NCBI GenBank assembly: GCA_937891805.1 | Contig: CALATK010000136.1 | Location: forward strand, 1 to 26,032 | DNA from: an uncultured Fibrobacter sp. | GTDB taxonomy: Bacteria > Fibrobacterota > Fibrobacteria > Fibrobacterales > Fibrobacteraceae | Length of the DNA: 26,032 bases | Direction of reading: 5' to 3' | Shown here: one piece after another, positions 7,809 through 15,535 of the stretch | Numbering within the stretch: the stretch's first letter is position 1 | How the letters are laid out: every line of letters begins with the position of its first letter | Made by a program: the position numbers and the translations under genes | Notes under the pieces: generated by a model | What the model saw: the letters and a program-made list of their open reading frames with translations, nothing else | Databases searched by the model: none | Told to the model about the DNA's origin: nothing

Positions 7809-9646
7809 TTCTTGTCCTCCTTCCCAAAGTAGGCCATCAGCACCTTACGGGCAATAGGGCCCGAAACAGCGCCACCGCCACCAGCAGCTTCCATAATCAC
7901 GGCTACCGCGATTTCCGGATTGTCCAGCGGGGCCACTGCCGCATACCAGGCGTGGGTCTTTTCGCCCTTCTTCCATTCGCCAGAACCGGTCTTAGCCCCT
8001 ACGCGGATATCGGGCACACGGCCGCGCTTACCTGTTCCTCCGGGGTGGTTCACCACAGAATCCATGGCAGCCATCAAAATACGGTGGGTAGATTCCTTCA
8101 TCTTTCCGGAGCGAACAATTTCGGGTTCGTACTTTCGGACCACGTTTCCTTCGCTATCCCGAAGTTCCTTCATAAAATGCGGCCTGTAAACGCCCTTGTT
8201 GGTGGCAAGAGACCCAACAAGCACCGCCTGCTGCAAGGGCGTCACAATCTGGCCCTGCCCAATGGACAAGTTCAGGATAAGCCCCCTGGCCCAACGCCAA
8301 CCCAAGCGCTTGTTCCGCTGGTTGAAAGAAACCGAATCCGGAAGCCATCCCGCCTTTTCGCCGGGAATATCTACGCCCAGGGGCTTTTCTCCTAGGCCGA
8401 AACGCCTGCCGAATTCGTTAATGCGGGTCATGTCAATGTCGAGACCGGCCTGGTAAAAGAACACGTCGCAACTAAGCCGGATGGCGTTCACCACATTCAG
8501 GTTTCCATGGCTTCCCCAGCACTTCTGGTAGCGGGCTCCATACTGGAAACCGCCCGTACAAGATTTAGGATAATGCTTGAATTCCGAAAGCACGCCATAC
8601 TCCAGCCCCGCTCCGGCCGTTACCAGCTTAAAGACAGACGCCGGCGGGTAAGTTCCCGAAATGGCGCGGTTGGTCAAGGGCCGCAGGGAATCCAGGGCCA
8701 CCTGAGCCCATCCCTTGTTGCGTTCGCGTTTTTTCAAGGAGAAAATATTCGGGTCCAGCCTAGGCGAACTCACCATGGCAAGAATTTCTCCATTACGGGG
8801 ATCTATGGCCACCAAAGCACCTCGGGCCGTATCCGGAATGGCCTCTTCTGCCACCTTCTGCAATTTCAGATCGATAGTCGATACCAGATGGAGTCCCGGT
8901 ATGGGAGCCTTGCTATCTACCCCCTTCACCTGACTGATTTCGCGGCCGGAGGCGTTCACCTCCACCACCTTCACACCGTTTGTTCCGCGGAACTCCTGGT
9001 CATAAAACTGTTCCAGCCCTTTCTGGCCAATACGGTCACCCTGGGAATAATTTTCGTATTCCGGCAACTTCAGCTGTTCTTCTGAAATTTCGCTGGTGTA
9101 GCCCAGCACATGGGAAGCAAGTGTCCCGTAAGGGTAGGCACGCCTGGATTCGATAAGGGTCACTACGCCTGGCAGTTTTTCGGAATGTTCCTCTATAATG
9201 GAGACCTGCTCCGGCGAAGCATCTTCCAGAATGCGGATAGGCCTGTTCTTTATCCAGCGGGTCCGCTGGAATGCCGTATCTAGCGAAAGGGAATCAAACA
9301 TCCTCTTTCCGTCCTTGTCCACAATATGGAGCAAGGCGTTAAACACAGAATCCCGACCAGCCTTTTTCCGAGGCAGGTTCAGCGCCTGCAAGGCTATCTG
9401 GTAAGAAGGCCTGTTGCGCACCAGGACCTCGCCGTTCCTGTCGTAAATAAAACCGCGCTCGGCCACCAGTTCCACACGACGCAAGCGGTTATTTTCCGAC
9501 CGCTGGAAATTTTCGTCATAGTGAGTATGCTGCAAGGAATAAAGCCGAAACAATAGAATGACAAACAGAACGAATACGGCGGTCATATAGACCAGTACGT
9601 TCCAGTTCCGATTCTGAACACTCTCGTTATCGGACTTATTAAACAT
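7805..9646 (-). CDS. mrdA: Penicillin-binding protein 2, elongasome transpeptidase
   Basis: PBP2 cross-links peptidoglycan in the periplasm during rod elongation. The protein has 613 residues, a cytoplasmic tail, one membrane anchor (about 17-36), a dimerisation/pedestal region (about 60-240) and a transpeptidase domain (about 270-605). Active-site motifs are SVFK (Ser337 and Lys340), SCD (392-394) and KTG (552-554). The ATG at 9646 (MFNKSDNES) was chosen. The frame opens 36 residues further upstream, but that part overlaps mreD deeply and is rich in Pro, Arg and Ser. The true start overlaps the mreD stop by 8 nt. Translational coupling along mreD-mrdA-rodA is likely. Confidence 0.96.
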   Translation of the reverse strand: MFNKSDNESVQNRNWNVLVYMTAVFVLFVILLFRLYSLQHTHYDENFQRSENNRLRRVELVAERGFIYDRNGEVLVRNRPSYQIALQALNLPRKKAGRDSVFNALLHIVDKDGKRMFDSLSLDTAFQRTRWIKNRPIRILEDASPEQVSIIEEHSEKLPGVVTLIESRRAYPYGTLASHVLGYTSEISEEQLKLPEYENYSQGDRIGQKGLEQFYDQEFRGTNGVKVVEVNASGREISQVKGVDSKAPIPGLHLVSTIDLKLQKVAEEAIPDTARGALVAIDPRNGEILAMVSSPRLDPNIFSLKKRERNKGWAQVALDSLRPLTNRAISGTYPPASVFKLVTAGAGLEYGVLSEFKHYPKSCTGGFQYGARYQKCWGSHGNLNVVNAIRLSCDVFFYQAGLDIDMTRINEFGRRFGLGEKPLGVDIPGEKAGWLPDSVSFNQRNKRLGWRWARGLILNLSIGQGQIVTPLQQAVLVGSLATNKGVYRPHFMKELRDSEGNVVRKYEPEIVRSGKMKESTHRILMAAMDSVVNHPGGTGKRGRVPDIRVGAKTGSGEWKKGEKTHAWYAAVAPLDNPEIAVAVIMEAAGGGGAVSGPIARKVLMAYFGKEDKK

Positions 9647-10130
9647 GGACCTTTTTCTTTTTCCCGATAGACAAGTGGAAATAGATGGCCGCAACAAACA
9701 GCGTGTAGGCACACTCCGGAAGGGTCTTGGAAAAGAACAGGTTGGTAACCACATCCTTTTCGAGCCCCGTCAAGAAGAAATAAACCATGTCGCACACAAA
9801 GAATCCAAAGCCGAGCACTCCCAGTTTCATGGGCAGGTTCAATGTCAAGAACCTTTCTTCCAGCTGGCCCACCAAGAATCCGAGCACCGTCATGGAAATG
9901 GTGTTGGCACCAAGCCATTCCGCAGGTCCGTAGACATCCTGGGTAAATCCGGCAAAGAATCCCCAGAAGCACCCTGCCGCAGGCCCGAACTTGATGGCGA
10001 TGGACACGATCATGATAACGACAATATCGGGACTTGCTCCGAACAGCTGAATCCATTCAGCAACCGTCGTCTGCAAAATAAAGCAGACGATAAACACCAA
10101 CAGAACTTTTATCCACTTCAAGCTATTCAT
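9639..10130 (-). CDS. mreD: Rod shape-determining protein MreD
   Basis: MreD is a small inner-membrane partner of MreC in the elongasome. The 163-residue protein is almost entirely hydrophobic, with five or six membrane segments. It contains patterns usual for MreD, namely SPDIVVIMIVSIA, GFFAGFTQDVYGPAEWLGAN and ISMTVLGFLVGQLEERF. It ends in a basic tail (GKKKKVHV). Position between mreC and mrdA settles the name, because MreD sequences are poorly conserved. Its start overlaps the mreC stop by 8 nt, and its own stop overlaps the mrdA start by 8 nt. Confidence 0.92.
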   Translation of the reverse strand: MNSLKWIKVLLVFIVCFILQTTVAEWIQLFGASPDIVVIMIVSIAIKFGPAAGCFWGFFAGFTQDVYGPAEWLGANTISMTVLGFLVGQLEERFLTLNLPMKLGVLGFGFFVCDMVYFFLTGLEKDVVTNLFFSKTLPECAYTLFVAAIYFHLSIGKKKKVHV

Positions 10131-10950
10131 CTAAAAGTTCCTGCACAACCCATTCCGGTTCTTTGCCCATCACAAAGACCTCTTCCAAAGAAGAAAATTC
10201 CTGGAAAGGCATGACATCCATCAATTGCATCACTTCCAAGTCAGAGGGACGAATCTGGGTCACCGTACCCACCGGAATTCCTTTCGGGAAAATTCCGCCA
10301 AGGCCAGAAGTAATCAGGGTATCCCCCACTTTCACGCCGGCGTGGGTCGGAATCATAGCCGAAAGGGTTCGCCCATCTACAGATTCCAAGAAACCCACCA
10401 CCCGTGTCCTGCGCTCCAGTACAGACAACTTAAGATTCGGGTCCACCAAAAGCTGCACTCTGGAATGAGTGAGAGTAGCCTTAGAAACTTTTCCGACCAA
10501 GCCGTTCATAGAAAACACCGGCATATCTTCCTTGACACCTCTTGACGTTCCACGGTTGATGACAAGAGTCGTTAAAAAACGGCCGGGATTATGGCCCACC
10601 ACACGTGCGGTCACAATGGGATAGTCCCACTTGTCGTCAAAGCGCACTAGCGCATGCAGTCGGGCAAGTTCTTGTAGGGCTTCGCTGGCATAGTACGTCT
10701 CCTGCCGGAGCCTTGCGTTTTCCTCTTTCAGCATCTCATTTTCATGAGCCACTGAACGGAATTCATCTACCGACGAAATTACCATCTGCGCCGGATAAAA
10801 CACGGAGGCGAGAGCCGCCGATATGACGCTCTTCTGCGTCGCCTCCGGGGCCTGACGCATCAAGATTCCAAGCAGTAGAAAGAATGCAAAGGCGACTATG
10901 CCATGCTTCTGCGAAAACAAACCGACAATAAAGCGGAACGCTCTAAGCAT
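10123..10950 (-). CDS. mreC: Rod shape-determining protein MreC
   Basis: MreC is a bitopic periplasmic scaffold that binds and activates PBP2. The 275-residue protein has an N-terminal basic tail, one membrane helix (about 17-32), a coiled-coil region (about 60-105, with EFRSVAHENEMLKEENARL), and a two-lobed beta domain. Family motifs include VINRGTSRGVKEDMPV, NGLVGKV and SGLGGIFPKGIPVGTV near the C-terminal third. It lies 21 nt after mreB. No clear Shine-Dalgarno site precedes the ATG at 10950. The C-terminus ends in an acidic ELLDE. Confidence 0.94.
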   Translation of the reverse strand: MLRAFRFIVGLFSQKHGIVAFAFFLLLGILMRQAPEATQKSVISAALASVFYPAQMVISSVDEFRSVAHENEMLKEENARLRQETYYASEALQELARLHALVRFDDKWDYPIVTARVVGHNPGRFLTTLVINRGTSRGVKEDMPVFSMNGLVGKVSKATLTHSRVQLLVDPNLKLSVLERRTRVVGFLESVDGRTLSAMIPTHAGVKVGDTLITSGLGGIFPKGIPVGTVTQIRPSDLEVMQLMDVMPFQEFSSLEEVFVMGKEPEWVVQELLDE

Positions 10951-10971
10951 CGAGGACCGTTTTCAGTTAGG

Positions 10972-11994
10972 CTAGTTCGACGAGGCAATCAGTACAGGAC
11001 GATACTTGTCCAAATCTTCGAGAATGCGGGCGGCACCCTTGCAGACGCACACCAGGGCTTCGTCGATAACGTTTACAGAAAGGCCCGTCTCCTTGCGGAT
11101 ACGTTCGTCAAAGCCGCGAAGCTGAGAACCGCCGCCGGTCATGATAATGCCCTTGTCGTAAATGTCAGCAGAAAGTTCTGCAGGCGTCATGCTCAAGGCC
11201 TGTTTCACCGCTTCGATAATGGCGGTCACAGGTTCGTTCAAGGCTTCACGAATTTCCGTGCTGTTGATGGTCATGGTACGGGGCATACCCGCAATAAAGT
11301 CGTGACCGCGAACTTCCATGGTCAGTTCTTCTTCCAGTGGGCTTGCAGAACCAATCTGTATCTTGATCTGTTCAGCAGTACTTTCGCCCACATGCAAGTT
11401 GTACATCCTACGCAGGTAGCCCACGATGGCTTCGTCCATCTCGTCACCGCCCACGCGCACAGAAGCGTTGCAGACCGTTCCGTTCAAAGCAATCACGGCA
11501 ATGTCAGAAGTGCCACCGCCAATATCCACAATCATGTTACCAACAGGGTCTTCCACAGGGATTCCCATACCCACAGCAGCAGCCATAGGTTCGTGCACCA
11601 GGTGGACTTCCTTGGCACCTGCCTGCTTGGCGGCGTCAATCACGGCACGTTTTTCCACTTCGGTAATACCGCTGGGCACACCGACCACCACACGAGGTTT
11701 TACCATCCACAGGGGGTATTTCTGCACCCGCTTGATGAATGTCTGCAAAAGGGTTTCCACCAGTTCAAAATCCGCAATCACGCCATCGCGCATAGGGCGC
11801 ACGGCACGGGTTTCGCCAGGAGTACGGCCGAGCATTTTCTTGGCTTCGAAGCCGATGGCCGAAACCCTGTTGTTCTTGCTATCTACAGCAATCACGGTGG
11901 GTTCGTTAATTACAATTCCTTGACCTGCAACATGAACCAAGGTATTGGCGGTTCCGAGGTCTATACCGATATCGCAAGAAAATAATCCAAACAA
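10972..11994 (-). CDS. mreB: Rod shape-determining protein MreB (actin homologue)
   Basis: MreB forms ATP-dependent membrane-bound filaments that guide lateral wall synthesis. The 340-residue protein has the actin-fold nucleotide motifs: DIGIDLGTANT near residue 8 (phosphate 1), VDIGGGTSDIAV (phosphate 2) and MTGGGSQLRGF (adenosine). The N-terminal MFGLFSCD is a likely amphipathic membrane-binding segment, as in other MreB proteins. The start codon is TTG at 11994, not ATG. A GAGGG site lies 7 nt before it, and no in-frame ATG is near; an ATT directly precedes it. The gene heads the mreBCD-mrdA-rodA cluster. The region upstream contains TATATT at 12027-12032 and a CTAG-rich repeat. Confidence 0.96.
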   Translation of the reverse strand: MFGLFSCDIGIDLGTANTLVHVAGQGIVINEPTVIAVDSKNNRVSAIGFEAKKMLGRTPGETRAVRPMRDGVIADFELVETLLQTFIKRVQKYPLWMVKPRVVVGVPSGITEVEKRAVIDAAKQAGAKEVHLVHEPMAAAVGMGIPVEDPVGNMIVDIGGGTSDIAVIALNGTVCNASVRVGGDEMDEAIVGYLRRMYNLHVGESTAEQIKIQIGSASPLEEELTMEVRGHDFIAGMPRTMTINSTEIREALNEPVTAIIEAVKQALSMTPAELSADIYDKGIIMTGGGSQLRGFDERIRKETGLSVNVIDEALVCVCKGAARILEDLDKYRPVLIASSN

Positions 11995-12040
11995 AATGTT
12001 TCCCTCTGTGTGAAGATTTTGTTGATTAATATAGTAATTA

Positions 12041-12124
12041 GTTGTTAGGGACTAGGATCTAGGGGCTAGGATCTAGGATTGAAGGTTACAAGATGTTGTT
12101 AGGGACTAGGATCTAGGGGCTAGG
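12041..12124. repeat. CTAG-rich 30-bp direct repeat upstream of mreB
   Basis: An exact 30-bp sequence beginning GTTGTTAGGGACTAGGATCT occurs at 12041-12070 and again at 12095-12124. The 24 bp between the copies begin with a further partial unit (ATCTAGGATTG). The tetramer CTAG appears seven times in about 85 bp, which is notable because CTAG is scarce in many bacterial genomes. A G-rich tail follows (12125-12178) with GAGGC-type short repeats and the small inverted repeat GGCACAAGGTGCC. No protein is encoded. It lies in the leader or promoter region of mreB. Confidence 0.8.
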
Positions 12125-12178
12125 GGTCGCTTCGCTTTGAGGCTCGAGGCACAAGGTGCCAGGTCCGAGGCGCAAAAC

Positions 12179-12541
12179 TCAATTCTTCAACGAATCTGCC
12201 CCGAAGAACAGGACCTTGTAGTACCGGTCCCAATGGCGGGCACTCACATCGTAGCGGTATTTCCGCTTCTCGTGAAGCGCCATGTCCTTGTAGATAAAAT
12301 AATCCACTTCGGCGTAGGCAGAGTAAATCTCGGCCTCCGCCCCAGAAAACAACCTAAAGTCCTTGACCCGGTAATAGGGCGTGTCCAACAAGGCATCCCG
12401 GCTTCCAGCCTTCATAGTCTCCGCCACCATAAACTTCAGGTCTTCCTGAAGGTAGGCTTCCAGCTTCTTTTCAATGCGGTCCGTCCGTTCGGAACAACCG
12501 ACGAGCAGTAATGTAGCTAAGGCAAGGAATAAAAATCTCAT
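12179..12541 (-). CDS. Small lipoprotein, unknown function
   Basis: The 120-residue protein has a short lipoprotein signal (MRFLFLALATLLLVGC, Cys16, lipobox LVGC). The mature part is mixed charged and aromatic: residues 18-50 look helical, followed by probable beta strands including AEIYSAYAEVDYFIYKDM and RKYRYDVSARHWDRYYKVLFF. It contains no other Cys. I recognise no family. It stands alone between the CTAG repeat in front of mreB and the palindromic repeat at 12557-12633, so it may be its own transcription unit. No ribosome site is clear before the ATG at 12541. Confidence 0.8.
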   Translation of the reverse strand: MRFLFLALATLLLVGCSERTDRIEKKLEAYLQEDLKFMVAETMKAGSRDALLDTPYYRVKDFRLFSGAEAEIYSAYAEVDYFIYKDMALHEKRKYRYDVSARHWDRYYKVLFFGADSLKN

Positions 12542-12556
12542 ATTGAAAATCTAGAA

Positions 12557-12633
12557 AATTCGGAATTCGGAGTTCGGAATTCGGAATTATCTTCATAAGC
12601 CAATTCCTAATTCTGAACTCATAAATCCGAATT
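12557..12633. repeat. ATTCGGA-type palindromic intergenic repeat, copy 3
   Basis: This is the clearest copy. Two 32-bp arms (12557-12588 and 12602-12633) flank a 13-nt loop. The left arm is a period-7 run of ATTCGGA-type units. The reverse complement of the right arm matches it in length and at most positions, and both begin AATTCGGA and end GGAATT. The segment CTCATAAATCCGAA in the right arm is nearly identical to part of copy 1. It abuts a separate terminator hairpin at 12634-12663 and lies just upstream of the lipoprotein gene at 12179-12541. Confidence 0.8.
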
Positions 12634-12663
12634 AAAAAACGCCCCCGTTAGCGGAAGCGTTTT
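12634..12663 (-). terminator. Rho-independent terminator of the outer-membrane protein gene
   Basis: On the minus strand AAACGCTTCC pairs with GGGGGCGTTT (10 bp with two G-U pairs) around the loop GCTAAC, and the stem runs into a six-T tract. It lies about 20 nt after the stop of the 12684-13976 gene, where a terminator is expected. Confidence 0.85.
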
Positions 12664-12683
12664 CAAGTCCTGTTACAAACAAA

Positions 12684-13976
12684 TTAGAATGAATACGTTG
12701 CAGAGATTCTAGAGAAGATTCTGCCTTCGCCCTGGAAGGGGTTACGGAACAACAGGTCTTCAGCAACGGTCACATCAATTTTCAGTTTTTCTTCGATGTT
12801 GATGCCAAAACCAAAGCCCACATGGTCATCGGCAGTACCGTCAGCAAGCGGGTTCGTGCTGAAGAAGTTTCCGTCTTCACGGCAGATACCCTGACCAGAC
12901 TTGTTCTTTTCGTTGACGTCGCACTTGGTATAGAGGATAGACTTCTGACCGCCAACGCGAATCACGAACCAATCCCACCAAATGTTACGTTCGATACCGA
13001 AGGTAATCATACCGCCAATATCGGAACGCTTGTCCCAATGGGGGTGTTCTTCACCCTGAGAGTCATAAATGGATTCGCCAGACTCGTAGTCAAAGTACCA
13101 GTCGTGAGCCTTCAGCTTGTTCCAGATGAAGTCAGCACCCATCCAGAAGAAACCACGATCAAGCGCGACGTTGATACCGAGACCGGCCTGTGCATGCTTG
13201 TCTTCGATACCAGGAGCCTGCATCAACCTCATGGAGAAGGCCGGCACCAGCTCACCGTCCAGAGCGTCCAGCGTAAAGAAAGCGCGGGACTTGGCAAGGA
13301 AGGAGAAATCACCGTCATCGAAGAAATTCAGGTGTTCCGGACCGTACTGAATACGAGCCAAGCCAAAGCTGAACTCGAAATCAATATTGCTTCCGAACTG
13401 CAGATTCAAACCACCATCGGCCTGGACCGCAGAAGCGTATGCGCCGCCTTCCACTTGGTAGTCACCGCTTTCCGTCTTGTCGCCGCCATCCTGGTGGGCA
13501 ATGTAGATGTGCAAGCCCCAAGCATCTCCGTTAGAAAGGGTACCGCCCAAGAAGCCGTCGAAGTTCGTCACAGTCTCAGGAACTGCCGTGGTGTCGCCAG
13601 AGGTTTCACCAACAACTTTCGTCGGGAAATAACGCATCAGCTCGTTGTTAATACGGCCAAAAAGACCACCGATAGAGAGGCGCGGATCGGGATTGTTTTC
13701 GTCACCCAGAGAAAGCGAGAAAATGCCACCAAAGTTCGGATGCTGCGGATCCCTATTCGTTCCCGTAGGCACATCCTGGGTATAAGGTCCAAATTCACCG
13801 ATCAAGTAGTTCGGGTAAAGGTTGATGTTTGCAGCGTTGTCAAAGATGCTAACATCATCCATAATGTAAGTGGTGTTCTTGCCCATGGATTCCACACGGG
13901 CGAAGGTTGCAAAGGCAGACCCCACGCCGAGGACGCCGAAGGATAGACCCACTGCCGCAGCTGTTTTAAAATTCAT
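12684..13976 (-). CDS. Outer-membrane beta-barrel-like protein, unknown function
   Basis: The 430-residue protein has a signal peptide (MNFKTAAAVGLSFGVLGVGSAFA, cleavage near residue 23). Its mature part is rich in Gly, Asp and aromatic residues, with alternating strands such as ADFIWNKLKAHDWYFDY and HVGFGFGINIEEKLKIDV. It ends in an aromatic residue (ISATYSF), as barrel proteins recognised by the BAM machinery do. Two Cys (in KCDVNEKNKSGQGIC) could form a disulfide loop. No named family was recognised. An AGGAG ribosome site lies 9 nt before the ATG at 13976. Separate terminators lie upstream (14048-14080) and downstream (12634-12663), so it is probably a monocistronic unit next to the envelope-machine cluster. 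Confidence 0.82.
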   Translation of the reverse strand: MNFKTAAAVGLSFGVLGVGSAFATFARVESMGKNTTYIMDDVSIFDNAANINLYPNYLIGEFGPYTQDVPTGTNRDPQHPNFGGIFSLSLGDENNPDPRLSIGGLFGRINNELMRYFPTKVVGETSGDTTAVPETVTNFDGFLGGTLSNGDAWGLHIYIAHQDGGDKTESGDYQVEGGAYASAVQADGGLNLQFGSNIDFEFSFGLARIQYGPEHLNFFDDGDFSFLAKSRAFFTLDALDGELVPAFSMRLMQAPGIEDKHAQAGLGINVALDRGFFWMGADFIWNKLKAHDWYFDYESGESIYDSQGEEHPHWDKRSDIGGMITFGIERNIWWDWFVIRVGGQKSILYTKCDVNEKNKSGQGICREDGNFFSTNPLADGTADDHVGFGFGINIEEKLKIDVTVAEDLLFRNPFQGEGRIFSRISATYSF

Positions 13977-14047
13977 TGTACAGGACTCCTGTTGAAATAT
14001 CTGTCATAAAGTTAAATATATTCTTTGAAAAACGCAACAGAAAAATG

Positions 14048-14080
14048 AAAAAAGACCGCGCTTTTGGCACGGCCTTTTTT
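14048..14080 (-). terminator. Terminator at the end of the Exb/TonB-like gene block
   Basis: On the minus strand GGCCGTGC pairs with GCGCGGTC (8 bp, two G-U pairs) around the loop CAAAA, and is followed by six T. A matching A-run on the other side would also allow termination in the opposite direction. It lies 21 nt after the stop of the TonB-like gene at 14101 and separates that block from the outer-membrane protein gene. Confidence 0.88.
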
Positions 14081-14100
14081 AGCATATCGCTAGACCTGAA

Positions 14101-15036
14101 TTATTCAGAGAAGGTGAACGGAATAGTTACCGTAGTGTTACCGGACTTCACCTTGCTGAACTTCCAGCGGCTCACGGCATTCTTGATTTCGCCATCAAAC
14201 TCGCCGTAACCAGTGGTGGAAGAAGCAATGGAAATGCTGATAACTTCACCGCCCGGAGCGATCGTGAACTTCAGGGTAACCTTACCCTGGAATCCCGGTT
14301 TCTTCTTCAGGAACTTGTTATAGATGTGGCGCAGACCCGGAGTACGCTGACGCACAACCTTCATGATGTCTGCAGCGGAACGAGATCCACCGCCGGCACC
14401 CATGTCGATATCGCGTTCAGACGGAGTCTTGATGGAGCCCTTAGCCTTGGTAGCGATACCACCGCCCCCCCCGCCAAGGAGGCCAGCCAGGCCGTCACCG
14501 ATACCACCGGAACCGCCTTCGGCATAACCTTCGTTAAAGCCACCATCAGCCTTACCGCGACGGCCACCGAGAACGGTCTTACCCGTAGTCTGGAGGCCTG
14601 CCACGTCCTTAAGAACCTTATCGATGTCCTTGGTGAACTTCTGGTTCTTCATCAGGTCGTAGGCAGCAGCACTAGCGTTTTTGGTCTGAGCAGTGAGGAG
14701 CTTAAGAACGCCACGAGTCTGGGGAGCGTTGGGCTGACCCTTACCACGGGGCTTGCCACCACCACCAGCCTTCTTACGAGGCTTCTTGGGCTCTTCTTTC
14801 TTCTTCTCTTCTTTCTTTTCTTCCTTCTTTTCGTCCATCACCATGGAAGCGGAAAGGTCGGCAGCTGCAGATTCTTCGAAGATCACTTCGTCAACCACAG
14901 CTTCGTACATGGAAGCCCACAGGGAGAAAGCAAGAGCAACGATCAAGGAGATACCGGCGATAGCACCCATCTTCTTGTCGGATTCCGGCATCAGGGACGC
15001 TACTAACGGATCTACAGGAGCTTTTTTCTTAGCCAT
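14101..15036 (-). CDS. TonB/TolA-like energy transducer with AgmX/PglI-type C-terminal domain
   Basis: The 311-residue protein should carry force from an inner-membrane proton channel to the outer envelope. It has a short cytoplasmic N-terminus, one membrane helix (about 23-42), a Lys/Glu/Pro-rich stretch (68-105), a flexible Gly-rich region (155-220) and a TonB-fold C-terminal domain (222-311). That last domain contains IMKVVRQRTPGLRHIYNKFL, then GKVTLKFTIAPGGEVISISI and AVSRWKFSKV. It matches the AgmX/PglI C-terminal class known from gliding bacteria. The ATG at 15036 has GGGAGGA 7 nt upstream. An upstream in-frame start inside the preceding gene is less likely. It begins 2 nt after the ExbD-like gene and ends the block. 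Confidence 0.88.
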   Translation of the reverse strand: MAKKKAPVDPLVASLMPESDKKMGAIAGISLIVALAFSLWASMYEAVVDEVIFEESAAADLSASMVMDEKKEEKKEEKKKEEPKKPRKKAGGGGKPRGKGQPNAPQTRGVLKLLTAQTKNASAAAYDLMKNQKFTKDIDKVLKDVAGLQTTGKTVLGGRRGKADGGFNEGYAEGGSGGIGDGLAGLLGGGGGGIATKAKGSIKTPSERDIDMGAGGGSRSAADIMKVVRQRTPGLRHIYNKFLKKKPGFQGKVTLKFTIAPGGEVISISIASSTTGYGEFDGEIKNAVSRWKFSKVKSGNTTVTIPFTFSE

Positions 15037-15038
15037 AA

Positions 15039-15533
15039 TTATTCCTCCCCGCCGTTCTTTTCCATCACGGCAAATGCGATGTTCGTGTAACCGGCAAAGC
15101 CACAAGTGGCCATCACCTTGTACATGGCATCGTACGGGATGTTCTTGTCAATCTGGACAATGATATGGCCAGCTTCATCAGCCGGGAGGCCCATCTTCAG
15201 GTTGTGTTCCTGTTCGATAGCGCGGCGATCTTTCAGAACGTCGTTCACCTTTTCGACCAGGAGTTCTTCCTGACTGAGGACATCGGGAGTGGGAACCACC
15301 TTTTCATTATCCACGATAACGTACGCATTATCGACCACCACCGTCAAGGACACTTCCGTAGGCTGAACCTTGGAGGTAGAGATCGGAAGAATCAGGTTTT
15401 CGGCCTGAGTCAAAAGCTGACCTTCAGCGTCCAGGTTCTTAATCATGAACACCAGAATGATGGTCATCATGTCCATCATGGACGTGAGGGAGAAAGGTAC
15501 GTCTTCGCTAAACTTACGAGTTCTTCTAGCCAT
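15039..15533 (-). CDS. ExbD/TolR-like protein with the proton-path aspartate
   Basis: ExbD/TolR proteins pair with ExbB/TolQ to turn proton flow into movement. This 164-residue protein has a basic N-terminus, one membrane helix (about 16-32) and a periplasmic domain. The helix reads TSMMDMMTIILVFMI, with Asp21 at the place of the essential ExbD/TolR aspartate. The periplasmic part contains LTVVVDNAYVIVDNEKV and HIIVQIDKNIPYDAMYKVM, the usual ExbD pattern. The ribosome site GGGAGG lies inside the last codons of the upstream gene, and the two genes are 2 nt apart, so translation is probably coupled. Confidence 0.92.
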   Translation of the reverse strand: MARRTRKFSEDVPFSLTSMMDMMTIILVFMIKNLDAEGQLLTQAENLILPISTSKVQPTEVSLTVVVDNAYVIVDNEKVVPTPDVLSQEELLVEKVNDVLKDRRAIEQEHNLKMGLPADEAGHIIVQIDKNIPYDAMYKVMATCGFAGYTNIAFAVMEKNGGEE

Positions 15534-15535
15534 GA

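Noticed and set aside
9647..9754. Longer start for PBP2 at 9754
   Set aside because: It would overlap mreD by over 100 nt, lacks a clear ribosome site and adds a Pro/Arg/Ser-rich segment before the normal cytoplasmic tail. The ATG at 9646 fits the family.
12041..12124. CRISPR-like array
   Set aside because: There are only two full copies of a 30-bp repeat, the interval contains a partial repeat rather than a unique spacer, and no cas gene is present.
15037..15105. Earlier in-frame start for the TonB-like protein at 15105
   Set aside because: It adds 23 residues inside the ExbD-like gene with no membrane or signal logic. The ATG at 15036 has a strong GGGAGGA site.
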